9,801 bases of DNA. It comes from Nitrospirota bacterium. Its GTDB lineage: Bacteria > Nitrospirota > Thermodesulfovibrionia > Thermodesulfovibrionales > JdFR-88. Each line of letters begins with the position of its first letter. Positions within the stretch are counted from its first letter, which is position 1. Shown piece after piece: positions 1-6,179 of this stretch. The position numbers were made by a program, and so were the translations under genes. Location of the stretch: positions 1-9,801 of the forward strand of contig JAKAEG010000102.1 of the NCBI GenBank assembly GCA_021819985.1, given 5' to 3'. Under the pieces are notes generated by a model that ran no database searches, was not told the DNA's origin, and saw only the letters and a list, made by a program, of their open reading frames with translations.

Positions 1-22
1 CGTTAAGGACCTCAAATCAGTT

Positions 23-120
23 CTGTTTCCGAAAAGGCTATCTCCGTAAGGAGGGCGCAAAACCAAGGGCCTGGCTTGAAATATATGAGCGCCAGGAAGC
101 CCGGGTTGCCGAAGAAGCAG
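23..120 (+). promoter_or_regulatory. GEMM-I (cyclic di-GMP class I) riboswitch aptamer
   Basis: The segment matches the GEMM-I aptamer in order. P1 is CTGTTTC (23-29) with GAAGCAG (114-120), one G-U pair. P2 is CTCC/GGAG capped by a GTAA (GNRA) tetraloop. The conserved GCGCAAAACC joining segment follows. P3 is CCTGGC/GCCAGG, and then comes CGGGTTGCCGAAG. The class binds a cyclic dinucleotide and controls the downstream gene in cis, here an exported lipoprotein. Aligned by eye to the well-known Vibrio Vc2 aptamer, the position corresponding to G20 is G (AAAAGGC), which favours c-di-GMP over the cGAMP-specific variant of Geobacter that carries A there. The class call is firm; the ligand is an inference. 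Confidence 0.85.
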
Positions 121-142
121 GTCGCACTTCTCAGATTACCGT

Positions 143-191
143 CTGAAGGCCCGTTTCAAAAAAAAGTCTTTTTGGAAATAGGCCCTTTCAG
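143..191 (+). promoter_or_regulatory. Long hairpin between riboswitch and start codon (probable expression platform)
   Basis: CTGAAGGCCCGTTTC (143-157) pairs, with small bulges, with GGAAATAGGCCCTTTCAG (174-191); A-run and T-run segments extend the stem inward. It ends directly before GGAGG (193-197), so its folding could affect access of the ribosome to the lipoprotein gene. It is not followed by a T-tract, so a plain intrinsic terminator is unlikely. A competing small hairpin, AGAAG (113-117) with CTTCT (127-131), would use the 3' strand of aptamer P1, giving a possible link between ligand binding and this fold. The mechanism is inferred. Confidence 0.55.
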
Positions 192-202
192 TGGAGGTAT
201 TC

Positions 203-1780
203 ATGAGAAGCAATAAAAAAAATCCAGTTTATGCAGCCGTATGCCTGTTGTGTTTTGTGGCGCTGGCGCTCGCCGGCTGCGGAGGCGGCGCGTCGGGTAG
301 TTCCGGCACGCAAAGCAGTGTTCAGACATCAGGCTCAAACACAAACCAGACTTCCCCGTCTGGCACATCGGGCAGTTTATCTAATACAGCGGGTAACACA
401 TCTGGCAGCTGGCCGTCCGCAAGCACGGGCACATCGTCCACAACGACTGCGAACAGTTCCACCGTGGCAACAGGCAGCTCAGGCGGCAGTTCCACAACGT
501 CAGGTAGTTCTGGCAGCTCAAGCACACCTTTAATGGGCCCGCTTAAGGTGTGCGCGTCGAATCCGCGCTATTTCTGCGATCCCCAGGGGACCCCGGTGTA
601 TCTTACAGGCTCCCATGTCTGGCAAAATCTGCAGGACATGGCTGGGCTGGGCGCTTTCGATTTCAACGCCTATGTCAATTTTCTGAAATCCTATAATATG
701 ACCTTTATCCGCCTGTGGGCATATGAGGGAGCGGAATACGGCGGCAGCATGTCTTCACCGAATTACTATTCGCCTCTGCCGTTCTCTTATAACGGGAGCA
801 AATATGATCTGACCTCGATGAACCAGACGTACTTTGCCCGTTTAAGGAGCCGTGTGATCGCGGCTGAAAATGCCGGCATATATGTGGACGTAATGCTTTT
901 TCAGGGCTGGAGCCTTGAGACCCTGGCCTGGAACGCCAATCCTTATAATGCCAGTAATAACGTGAACGGCTGGTTCCCGGGCGATTCGAACGGGGACGGC
1001 TCAGGCTATCAGTCCCATGAGGGGCTAAGTGGGTTCCAGGAGGCATATATAAGAAAAGTCGTGGATACCTTGAACGATCTTCCCAATGTGCTCTATGAGG
1101 CTTCCAATGAGGACACCTTCACATCCGCAAACGTGCAGTGGCAGTATGCGGTCATAAATTATGTAAAACAGTATGAGGCAACCAAGCCGTATCAGCATCC
1201 TGTCGGCATGACCTCAAACGGCACGGGCTCAAGCGACTCTGCCCTGCTGGCCAGTCCCGCCGACTGGATATCCCCGGATGCCTCCTGCTATGGCACGGCA
1301 AGCTGCTCACCGTCAAACGGAACAAAGGTCCTTGTGCCGGATACGGACCACCTGGGCAGCAATCAGAACGGCGCCTGGGTGTGGGAGAGCTTCATGAGCG
1401 GATACAATCCCATTTTCATGGACGGAGGCATTCAAACCTTCCCGGCCTCCACCGATTCAAGGCGTGTGGGCGCAAGGCTGGCAATGGAAGGCACGTCTTA
1501 TTACGCAAAAAAAATGAGTCTGGGTTCGGATGCCCCCAGGGGCGATCTGTCCACCACGGGTTACGCCCTGGCCAATCCGGGCAGCGAGTATTTGATATAC
1601 CAGCCCGGCAGCGGAAACTCATTCGGCGTGAGTCTGGCAGCCGGAAATTATTATTACGAGTGGTTCAACACGTCAACCGCTTCAGTAGACGCGAGTGGTA
1701 CCCTGACCGCAGGCGGCGGAAACATGAGCTTCAACCCGCCCTCCTCTTCAGATGCGGTGCTGTACCTGCATTCCCAGTAG
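203..1780 (+). CDS. Secreted lipoprotein with DUF4038/apiosidase-like glycoside hydrolase domain
   Basis: 525 residues. The start is ATG 203 with GGAGG five bases upstream; an in-frame GTG at 191 lies before that Shine-Dalgarno and was rejected. Residues 1-26 form a lipoprotein signal ending LAGC, with Cys26 the lipidated residue. Residues 27-108 are a low-complexity Ser/Thr/Gly/Asn linker. From about 109 comes a TIM-barrel-like region of the DUF4038/apiosidase type: PVYLTGSHVWQNLQD, FIRLWAYEG, VLYEASNED. Asn302-Glu303 matches the Asn-Glu acid/base pair of clan GH-A enzymes. WVWESFMSGYNPIFMD (Asp407) matches a block conserved in relatives. The last ~80 residues, rich in Tyr, Gly and Ser, resemble the collagen-binding-like domain often fused to this barrel. 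It probably acts on carbohydrate at the cell surface; the substrate cannot be read from sequence. It is alone in its unit, under the riboswitch and closed by a terminator. Confidence 0.85.
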   Translation: MRSNKKNPVYAAVCLLCFVALALAGCGGGASGSSGTQSSVQTSGSNTNQTSPSGTSGSLSNTAGNTSGSWPSASTGTSSTTTANSSTVATGSSGGSSTTSGSSGSSSTPLMGPLKVCASNPRYFCDPQGTPVYLTGSHVWQNLQDMAGLGAFDFNAYVNFLKSYNMTFIRLWAYEGAEYGGSMSSPNYYSPLPFSYNGSKYDLTSMNQTYFARLRSRVIAAENAGIYVDVMLFQGWSLETLAWNANPYNASNNVNGWFPGDSNGDGSGYQSHEGLSGFQEAYIRKVVDTLNDLPNVLYEASNEDTFTSANVQWQYAVINYVKQYEATKPYQHPVGMTSNGTGSSDSALLASPADWISPDASCYGTASCSPSNGTKVLVPDTDHLGSNQNGAWVWESFMSGYNPIFMDGGIQTFPASTDSRRVGARLAMEGTSYYAKKMSLGSDAPRGDLSTTGYALANPGSEYLIYQPGSGNSFGVSLAAGNYYYEWFNTSTASVDASGTLTAGGGNMSFNPPSSSDAVLYLHSQ

Positions 1781-1802
1781 TTAAATTTCCCCTGTCGTTG
1801 AA

Positions 1803-1831
1803 GGGCGGGCATCGGGCCCGCCCTTTTTTTT
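1803..1831 (+). terminator. Rho-independent terminator of the lipoprotein gene
   Basis: Perfect stem GGGCGGGC (1803-1810) / GCCCGCCC (1816-1823), five-base loop, followed by eight T (1824-1831). It lies 22 bases after the lipoprotein stop. Confidence 0.95.
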
Positions 1832-1845
1832 GTAAAAATCATTTC

Positions 1846-1873
1846 TTGACAGTGTAAAATCCTGGCATAACAT
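1846..1873 (+). promoter_or_regulatory. Sigma-70-type promoter
   Basis: TTGACA (1846-1851) is a perfect -35. TAACAT (1868-1873) is a fair -10 after a 16-base spacer. It directly follows the terminator and would give a transcript starting near 1880. Confidence 0.5.
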
Positions 1874-1879
1874 TGACCT

Positions 1880-1978
1880 ATGGCCTTGCACATGAAAAAG
1901 GAGGAAAAGGACCTTGCCAAATCCGATTTCAGGAGGGCCCGTGAGCTTTACAAAAAAACCGTACCGATGGATCAATAA
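1880..1978 (+). CDS. Possible 32-residue basic peptide, or a gene remnant
   Basis: An ATG frame of 32 codons gives a Lys/Arg/Glu-rich, helix-prone peptide (MALHMKKEEKDLAK..., ending TVPMDQ). No Shine-Dalgarno precedes ATG 1880, but the promoter at 1846-1873 would start transcription almost at the ATG, so a leaderless message is possible. A good GGAGG (1901-1905) lies inside the frame, ahead of a TTG that would give a 21-residue product. I do not recognise the peptide. It could equally be the untranslated start of a longer transcript reaching the cold-shock gene. Confidence 0.25.
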   Translation: MALHMKKEEKDLAKSDFRRARELYKKTVPMDQ

Positions 1979-1998
1979 TTTCCTGTGCTGCAGGACCC

Positions 1999-2027
1999 TT
2001 GACTATTGATCAGCAATATGTCATATT
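1999..2027 (+). promoter_or_regulatory. Promoter of the cold-shock gene
   Basis: TTGACT (1999-2004), 17-base spacer, CATATT (2022-2027). Transcription would start near 2034 and leave a leader of about 110 bases, long as is usual for cspA-type messages. Confidence 0.55.
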
Positions 2028-2101
2028 CAAAGCTGAAGTTGAAAACGGAGCAATTGTTATTTTGGACCCAGCAAGACTGTTAATTGCGTTTTCCTATGGC
2101 A

Positions 2102-2137
2102 GCCTCCTTGAAACTTCCAAACTATCTGAAAGGAGGC
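2102..2137 (+). promoter_or_regulatory. Shine-Dalgarno-masking stem in the csp leader
   Basis: GCCTCCTT (2102-2109) is the exact complement of AAGGAGGC (2130-2137), which contains the ribosome binding site of the cold-shock gene. The eight-pair stem with a 20-base loop would hide the site; opening or refolding would expose it. A temperature- or protein-dependent switch is inferred from the geometry and from known thermosensing cspA leaders. Confidence 0.6.
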
Positions 2138-2144
2138 ACTCAAA

Positions 2145-2342
2145 ATGACAGGAACTGTAAAGTGGTTCAACGAATCCAAGGGGTACGGCTTCATCACAGC
2201 TGAAGACGGCACCGATGTATTTGCCCATTTTTCTGAAATCCAGAGCAACGGCTTCAAAACACTCGCTGAAGGCGATTCAGTGAGTTTCGAAGTGACCAGG
2301 GGCGACAAGGGCCCAAAGGCCACCCAGATCGTAAAGCTGTAG
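2145..2342 (+). CDS. CspA-family cold-shock protein
   Basis: 65 residues, the normal size for a single cold-shock domain. It has the N-terminal TGTVKWFNESKGYGFI block with RNP1 (KGYGFI, residues 12-17) and RNP2 (VFAHF, 25-29). Such proteins bind single-stranded RNA and DNA through these aromatic residues, melt RNA secondary structure in the cytoplasm and act as RNA chaperones. The start is ATG 2145 with AAAGGAGG eight bases upstream. It has its own promoter, a long leader with a masked ribosome site, and its own terminator, so it is probably monocistronic. It neighbours another RNA-binding protein and ribosomal protein S21. Whether it is cold-induced or constitutive cannot be told from the protein. 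Confidence 0.96.
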   Translation: MTGTVKWFNESKGYGFITAEDGTDVFAHFSEIQSNGFKTLAEGDSVSFEVTRGDKGPKATQIVKL

Positions 2343-2350
2343 CGGATCTG

Positions 2351-2379
2351 AAAGCGGCCCTCTCAAAGAGGGCCGCTTT
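2351..2379 (+). terminator. Terminator after the cold-shock gene
   Basis: A 13-pair perfect stem AAAGCGGCCCTCT (2351-2363) / AGAGGGCCGCTTT (2367-2379) with loop CAA. The T-tract is only the three T closing the stem, so part of its role may be 3'-end protection. Confidence 0.8.
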
Positions 2380-2611
2380 CCATAAGAAACCAAAAACAGT
2401 GCCCTTAATAAGGCAATGTAGGCATAACATAAATAGAAAGGAACGGTAAAAGCCATTACGCCTGTCACTCTCCGTGCTTTGGCATTTCCCTTCTGCAATG
2501 GCAGCCTGCAAAAAATTCTTCACTCGATTTTTGACACACATGTAAAAGGTTAAAAGGTCAGATTCCGTTCGAATAAACCGTTAAATGACACACTGAAAGG
2601 ACACAAAAAAC

Positions 2612-2941
2612 ATGGCATCGAAAAAACTGTATGTAGGGAATCTTCCGTATTCTGTTTCGGAGGAAGATCTGCGCGAAATGTTCAGTGAGGCGGGAGAGGT
2701 CCAGTCCGTCAAGATAATAAACGATGAGTCCGGGCGCTCCAAGGGTTTCGGGTTTGTCGAGATGTCCACAAGCGAGGAAGCGGAAAAGGCGATAGCGTCA
2801 TTAAATGGAAAGATGCTTAATGACAGGGCGCTAAACGTCAGTGAAGCAAGGCCCCAGACTGCAAGGCCTGGTGGGGACAGACCGAGACAGGGACAAGGCA
2901 AGCCTTTTGGCAGAGACAAAGGTCCTGGCAGGTGGAGATAA
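2612..2941 (+). CDS. RRM-domain RNA-binding protein
   Basis: 109 residues. One RNA recognition motif fills residues 4-80, with RNP2 LYVGNL (6-11) and RNP1 KGFGFVEM (44-51) carrying the RNA-stacking aromatics. A short basic, Gly/Arg/Pro-rich tail follows (PGGDRPRQGQGKPFGR), as in the small bacterial and cyanobacterial Rbp family, some members of which respond to cold. The start is ATG 2612, with AAAGGA about nine bases upstream. The preceding 2380-2611 gap contains TTGACA (2531-2536) but no well-spaced -10, so I do not call a promoter. Its last four codons overlap the start of the S21 gene, implying a shared message and translational coupling. Confidence 0.93.
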   Translation: MASKKLYVGNLPYSVSEEDLREMFSEAGEVQSVKIINDESGRSKGFGFVEMSTSEEAEKAIASLNGKMLNDRALNVSEARPQTARPGGDRPRQGQGKPFGRDKGPGRWR

Positions 2942-3138
2942 GAGTAGCGGGAGACCTGGAAAAAGCCCTTAAATTACTCAAAAGAAAGATCCAGAAAGAC
3001 GGTGTCTTAAAGGACATCAAGAAAAAACAATATTATGAAAAACCCTCTGTCAAATTAAAGACCAAACAGAGAGAGGCACAGAGGAAGAGGGCCAAGTCCC
3101 TCAAATTCAATAAAAAGCCGGCGGCAAGTGGCAGATAG
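2932..3138 (+). CDS. rpsU: 30S ribosomal protein S21
   Basis: 68 residues, strongly basic. The S21 signature is clear: alternating start EIRVAGDLEKALKLLKRKI, then QYYEKPSVKLKTKQREAQ, then a Lys/Arg-rich tail. S21 sits on the small subunit near the 3' end of 16S rRNA and helps initiation of translation. The start is GTG 2932, with AAAGG (2918-2922) about nine bases upstream, inside the RRM gene; the two frames overlap by ten bases. The position behind an RNA-binding protein and a cold-shock gene suggests control of S21 with RNA chaperones. No terminator separates it from the next gene. Confidence 0.93.
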   Translation: MEIRVAGDLEKALKLLKRKIQKDGVLKDIKKKQYYEKPSVKLKTKQREAQRKRAKSLKFNKKPAASGR

Positions 3139-3149
3139 GAGTTAGACAA

Positions 3150-3371
3150 TTGGGCAAACGCGCAGGTATGTACAAATCCGAGAAAAGGAAAAAGGAACTG
3201 TCGAAGCAAAAAAAGCAGGAGGCCAAGAGGCAAAAACGCCTTGAAAAGGGACCGAAGCCTGAAGGCGAAGAGGTTTTTAACGAGGCGGGCGAAAGTGTTG
3301 AGGCTGCGGAGGGTGTTGAGGCCGCCGAGGACGGCGAGGAAACCGCCGGGACTGAGCAATCAGAAAACTAA
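3150..3371 (+). CDS. Small charged hypothetical protein downstream of S21
   Basis: 73 residues with a split charge pattern. Residues 1-35 are a Lys/Arg-rich predicted helix (KSEKRKKELSKQKKQEAKRQKR). Residues 38-73 are acidic and Gly/Ala/Glu-rich, with a duplicated VEAAE unit. The start is TTG 3150 with GGAG (3138-3141) eight bases upstream; ATG 3168 is the alternative and lacks a good site. It starts 12 bases after rpsU and must be cotranscribed. The basic half could bind rRNA or mRNA, but this is inferred from charge only. I recall similar short proteins near csp/rpsU genes in related bacteria, but no function. Its stop overlaps the stop of the opposing gene. Confidence 0.7.
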   Translation: MGKRAGMYKSEKRKKELSKQKKQEAKRQKRLEKGPKPEGEEVFNEAGESVEAAEGVEAAEDGEETAGTEQSEN

Positions 3372-4345
3372 AGCAGTGATCTGAAAGGTACTAGCGAGGA
3401 ATATTCATAAAGGGTGGACATGGCCTTGGTCTGGGTCGGGATGTCCATCTCCTCAAGTACCGCCATCGGGTTCAGCCCTCCCGTGATCGCCATTCCCGCC
3501 CTGTCCATACCGACAGGTATCTCAAAAAGCGCATTATTTGGCCCGCCGATTTTTATTATCCCGCCAATTCCGCTTTCCTTCATCTCTTCCGCGGTCTTGT
3601 ACGCACGCTCTATGCAAACGGCCGGTATCTCTCTGAAGCTGGCAAGCACCTTTCCTTCCCCCGCCCCAACGGCCCCGGCTACATCCGTCATTCCGCTTTT
3701 AATGAATATCTCCAGCGGGTCCAGGGAGGAGCCCTCATAGCTTATAAGAGAGACGAACCTCTTTGGATTCCCGTCCTCCACCTCAAGGAGTCCTCCGAAC
3801 CGCGAAAGCACGGGGATGCCTGCTTTTAGAAAAATGCCGTTAATTGTAACGCTGCAAACGGTGCCAAGCGCGATCATCCCTTCAGGCACGATGGCCTCGC
3901 CCATCGCCTGCCCGCCCGCGGCCACCGCCACCTTATCGCTCATTGTGTACGGGGAAAAGAAGACGGTTTTCATTTTTTTAAGCGCCTCATGGAAATGGCG
4001 CTCAGGGATATATGAGACGTTCAGGATGACTTTACCTTTCATTGTTTTAAGATCGAAATCCGTCAGGTAGGAGAGCGTATCAATCCTGCTGATCACAAAA
4101 CCCAGCTTGTCCGATACGAGCGCTTTTGAAAGCTCCTGCTTGCCCTTTTCCGTTATCTTCCTGCCTTCTTTGCCGTAGACGTTAGTAAAACCCCGTTCAT
4201 CGAGGAGTTTCATATAATACCTGACGGTCCGCTCGGAAAGGGTGACGCCCATGAGCTTCAGCTCCCTGGATATCTCCCTGGAGCCGATGACCGATTCCTC
4301 ATGTTTCCCAAGCACTTTTAAAATGGAAGGAAGGACCTTGTTCAT
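3368..4345 (-). CDS. NrpR-domain transcriptional regulator (winged helix + DUF128)
   Basis: 325 residues from ATG 4345. Residues 1-75 are a winged helix of the NrpR/RNase-R type (ILKVLGKHEE..., recognition helix SERTVRYYMKLLDERG). The rest is one NrpR effector domain (DUF128) with its blocks GEGKVLASFREIPA, GIGGIIKIGGPN and GMAITGGLNPMAVLEE. In methanogenic archaea NrpR represses nitrogen-assimilation genes and is released by 2-oxoglutarate; archaeal forms often have two effector domains, this one has one. What the bacterial versions regulate is not visible here, and no nitrogen gene is nearby. The start is uncertain: an in-frame TTG at 4381 adds 12 residues and has GAGGT upstream, but a perfect TATAAT (minus strand, 4356-4361) lies between the two starts, so the message may begin after the TTG. 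No terminator is seen at its 3' end. Confidence 0.88.
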   Translation of the reverse strand: MNKVLPSILKVLGKHEESVIGSREISRELKLMGVTLSERTVRYYMKLLDERGFTNVYGKEGRKITEKGKQELSKALVSDKLGFVISRIDTLSYLTDFDLKTMKGKVILNVSYIPERHFHEALKKMKTVFFSPYTMSDKVAVAAGGQAMGEAIVPEGMIALGTVCSVTINGIFLKAGIPVLSRFGGLLEVEDGNPKRFVSLISYEGSSLDPLEIFIKSGMTDVAGAVGAGEGKVLASFREIPAVCIERAYKTAEEMKESGIGGIIKIGGPNNALFEIPVGMDRAGMAITGGLNPMAVLEEMDIPTQTKAMSTLYEYSSLVPFRSLL

Positions 4346-4589
4346 AATAAGGTCTATTATAACATTTGGGGATGGGGCCAATTGAAAAGGACCTCTGCAC
4401 TAATGAAAAGCAAGATACCCCAGATGGGGGCCGGCATATGATGGAATGGTTTGGCGGAACAGGCCCCTGAGTCGCTGCGATTTCTTTCTGGATACAGGCT
4501 GAAAATGCTCGTCATGCCGCCGGTCACCGCCGCGTAGTAATGGAAGTCAGGAATCCCAAACCCATTTTATAGCCTTCTGTAAGAAAAAA

Positions 4590-4624
4590 GGGCAAAGGGG
4601 CGGGTGAATACCGCCCCTTGCCCC
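4590..4624 (-). terminator. Terminator of the NHL lipoprotein gene
   Basis: On the minus strand, GGGGCAAGGGGCGG pairs with CCGCCCCTTTGCCC, with one bulged base and a seven-base loop, and is followed by six T (complement of 4584-4589). It lies just after the lipoprotein stop. The gap between here and the NrpR gene (4382-4589) shows nothing I can name. Confidence 0.93.
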
Positions 4625-4636
4625 TTGTTAATTGTT

Positions 4637-5998
4637 TTACTTTATCTGCCGGATGGTATCATTACCCGTATCACCCACAAAAAGACTTGCCCCGTCCGTG
4701 GTCATGCCAGCAGGGGTATAGAACGTTGCCGCGGTCCCGGTCCCGTCGGTGGAACCCTGTACACCCACCTTGCCCGCGATGGTAGTGACCACACCCGTGG
4801 ATACCACCAGCTTCCTGATGGTGTTGTTACCGGTGTCGGCTATATAGAGATTGGTCCCGTCCGTGGTTATGCCATACGGCCAATCGAACGTTGTCGCGGT
4901 CCCGGTCCCGTCGGTGGAACCCTTTACACTCACCTTGCCCGCGATGGTAGTGACCACACCCGTGGATACCACCAGCTTCCTGATGGTGTTGTTACCGGTG
5001 TCGGCTATATAGAGATTGGTCCCGTCCGTGGTTATGCCCCACGGGTTATTGAACGTTGCCGCAGTCCCGGTTCCGTCGGCGGAACCCAGCGGGCCCGCCG
5101 TGCCCGCGATGGTGGTGACCACGCCCGTGGATATCACCAGCTTCCTGATGGTGTTGTTACCGGTGTCGGCTATATAGAGATTGGTCCCGTCCGTGGTTAT
5201 GCCCCTTGGCAGATAGAACGTTGCCGCGGTCCCGGTGCCGTCAGCGTGCCCCAGCGTGCCCGCCGTGCCCGCGATGGTGGTGACCGCGCCCGTGGATATC
5301 ACCATCTTCCTAATAGTGGAGTTATCGAAGTCGGCTATATAGAGATTGGCCCCGTCCGTAGTTATGCCCTCCGGGTTATTGAACGTTGCCGCGGTCCCGG
5401 TCCCGTCGGCGTGACCCGCCGTGTCCGCCTGGCCCGCGATGGTGGTGACCGCGCCCGTGGATATCACCATCTTCCTGATAGTGTCGCTACCGCTATCGGC
5501 TATATAAAGATTGGTCCCGTCTGTGGTTATGCCCCACGGGTTATTGAACGTTGCCGCGGTCCCGGTCCCGTCGGCGTGACCCGCCGTGCCCGCCCGGCCG
5601 GCGATGGTGGTGACCGCATTGGCCAGGGCCAGATTATTGCCCTGTATCGCCCCGCCCATCTGCCCGTTGCAGGTGACGGAGACGTTTGTCACATTCGCCC
5701 CGTTTACCTTGCCGGAGCCGTTCTGGATGGTGCAGGTCTGCCCGGAAGGCTGTGTCTTGACAGTTACCGAATAATCCGTGCTGTTTGCGAGTTTCGTTGC
5801 GAAGGTGAATTGGCCGTTCTGGATAACCGTCAGATCGCCGCCGCTGTTTTCAAGCACGAGCGTACCCGAAAGGGCTGAGACCGTGCCCCCCACGCTATAG
5901 GCAGCCGCGGTATTCCCGCCGCTACCACCGCCACCGCAACTTAACATTGATGCCAACGGCAGGAGTGCCAGAAATAAAAAAAGCCTTTTGACAAACAT
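4637..5998 (-). CDS. NHL-repeat beta-propeller lipoprotein
   Basis: 453 residues. ATG 5998 is preceded by a GGGGGGAAG purine run eight bases away; longer readings up to 6076 start inside the promoter. Residues 1-21 are a lipoprotein signal ending MLSC. A GGGGSGG spacer follows. Residues ~34-110 form a beta-rich domain with a conserved Cys pair (QTCTIQNG... and SVTC), common at the front of such lipoproteins. Residues 129-453 are six NHL-type blades of 55 residues: VTTIAG...DGTGTAATF..P.GITTDGTNLYIADTGN.TIRK. Six blades would close one beta-propeller, usually a protein- or ligand-binding platform; no catalytic residues are evident. It is probably anchored in the outer membrane. It has its own promoter and terminator and diverges from the PEP-CTERM gene. 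Confidence 0.88.
   Translation of the reverse strand: MFVKRLFLFLALLPLASMLSCGGGGSGGNTAAAYSVGGTVSALSGTLVLENSGGDLTVIQNGQFTFATKLANSTDYSVTVKTQPSGQTCTIQNGSGKVNGANVTNVSVTCNGQMGGAIQGNNLALANAVTTIAGRAGTAGHADGTGTAATFNNPWGITTDGTNLYIADSGSDTIRKMVISTGAVTTIAGQADTAGHADGTGTAATFNNPEGITTDGANLYIADFDNSTIRKMVISTGAVTTIAGTAGTLGHADGTGTAATFYLPRGITTDGTNLYIADTGNNTIRKLVISTGVVTTIAGTAGPLGSADGTGTAATFNNPWGITTDGTNLYIADTGNNTIRKLVVSTGVVTTIAGKVSVKGSTDGTGTATTFDWPYGITTDGTNLYIADTGNNTIRKLVVSTGVVTTIAGKVGVQGSTDGTGTAATFYTPAGMTTDGASLFVGDTGNDTIRQIK
4640..5614 (-). repeat. Six tandem 165-bp coding repeats (NHL blades)
   Basis: Five full units of 165 bp and a final 150-bp unit, all in frame. The DNA itself is highly alike between blades: segments such as GGCTATATAGAGATTGGTCC and CGTCCGTGGTTATGCC recur almost unchanged, including at silent positions. 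This points to recent duplication or gene conversion. The units vary mainly around AGTAGH/KGSTDG and FNNPWG, the loop positions expected to be exposed. Confidence 0.9.
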
Positions 5999-6047
5999 GA
6001 ATACTTCCCCCCCGAAGATAAGTATGTCAAAGCGCCAAGGACAAGCA

Positions 6048-6076
6048 ATTGTAAAAAAAGAAAAATTGCACGTCAA
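6048..6076 (-). promoter_or_regulatory. Sigma-70-type promoter of the NHL lipoprotein gene
   Basis: On the minus strand TTGACG (6071-6076), 17-base spacer, TACAAT (6048-6053), each 5/6 to consensus. Transcription would begin near 6041, leaving a leader of about 43 bases before ATG 5998. This also settles the start codon. Confidence 0.75.
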
Positions 6077-6179
6077 GATAAATATGATAAATTGTCAAGG
6101 CAGAGATAAAAGGCAAATGTAATCAGCCTATCTTTGTGCGACAGCCCGTCAAGACCTGTCATCATGTGCGCTTTTTTTG

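Noticed and set aside
191..202. GTG start four codons upstream of the lipoprotein ATG
   Set aside because: It overlaps the Shine-Dalgarno GGAGG (193-197), and the signal peptide fits ATG 203.
2480..2497. Sigma-54-like TTGGCAT...CTGCA upstream of the RRM gene
   Set aside because: GG and GC are separated by 12 bases; the required distance is ten.
4382..4480. Archaeal-type NrpR operator (GGAAT-N6-ATTCC-like) at the NrpR promoter
   Set aside because: A GGAAT occurs at 4444, but no matching half follows at the right distance.
4382..4589. A 70-codon minus-strand frame (FGIPDFHYYAAVTGG...) between the NrpR and NHL genes
   Set aside because: It has no usable start codon or ribosome site and no family I recognise; a gene remnant cannot be excluded.
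4640..5614. Tandem repeats as a CRISPR array
   Set aside because: The 165-bp units are in-frame protein repeats without spacer structure.
4604..5878. A 424-codon open frame on the plus strand with repeats of its own
   Set aside because: It is antisense to the NHL lipoprotein and its periodicity is that of the 165-bp blades. The opposite strand has a lipobox, promoter, terminator and family match.
5999..6076. 26-residue N-terminal extension of the NHL lipoprotein
   Set aside because: It begins inside the -35 box of the gene's own promoter, and the lipoprotein signal starts at ATG 5998.
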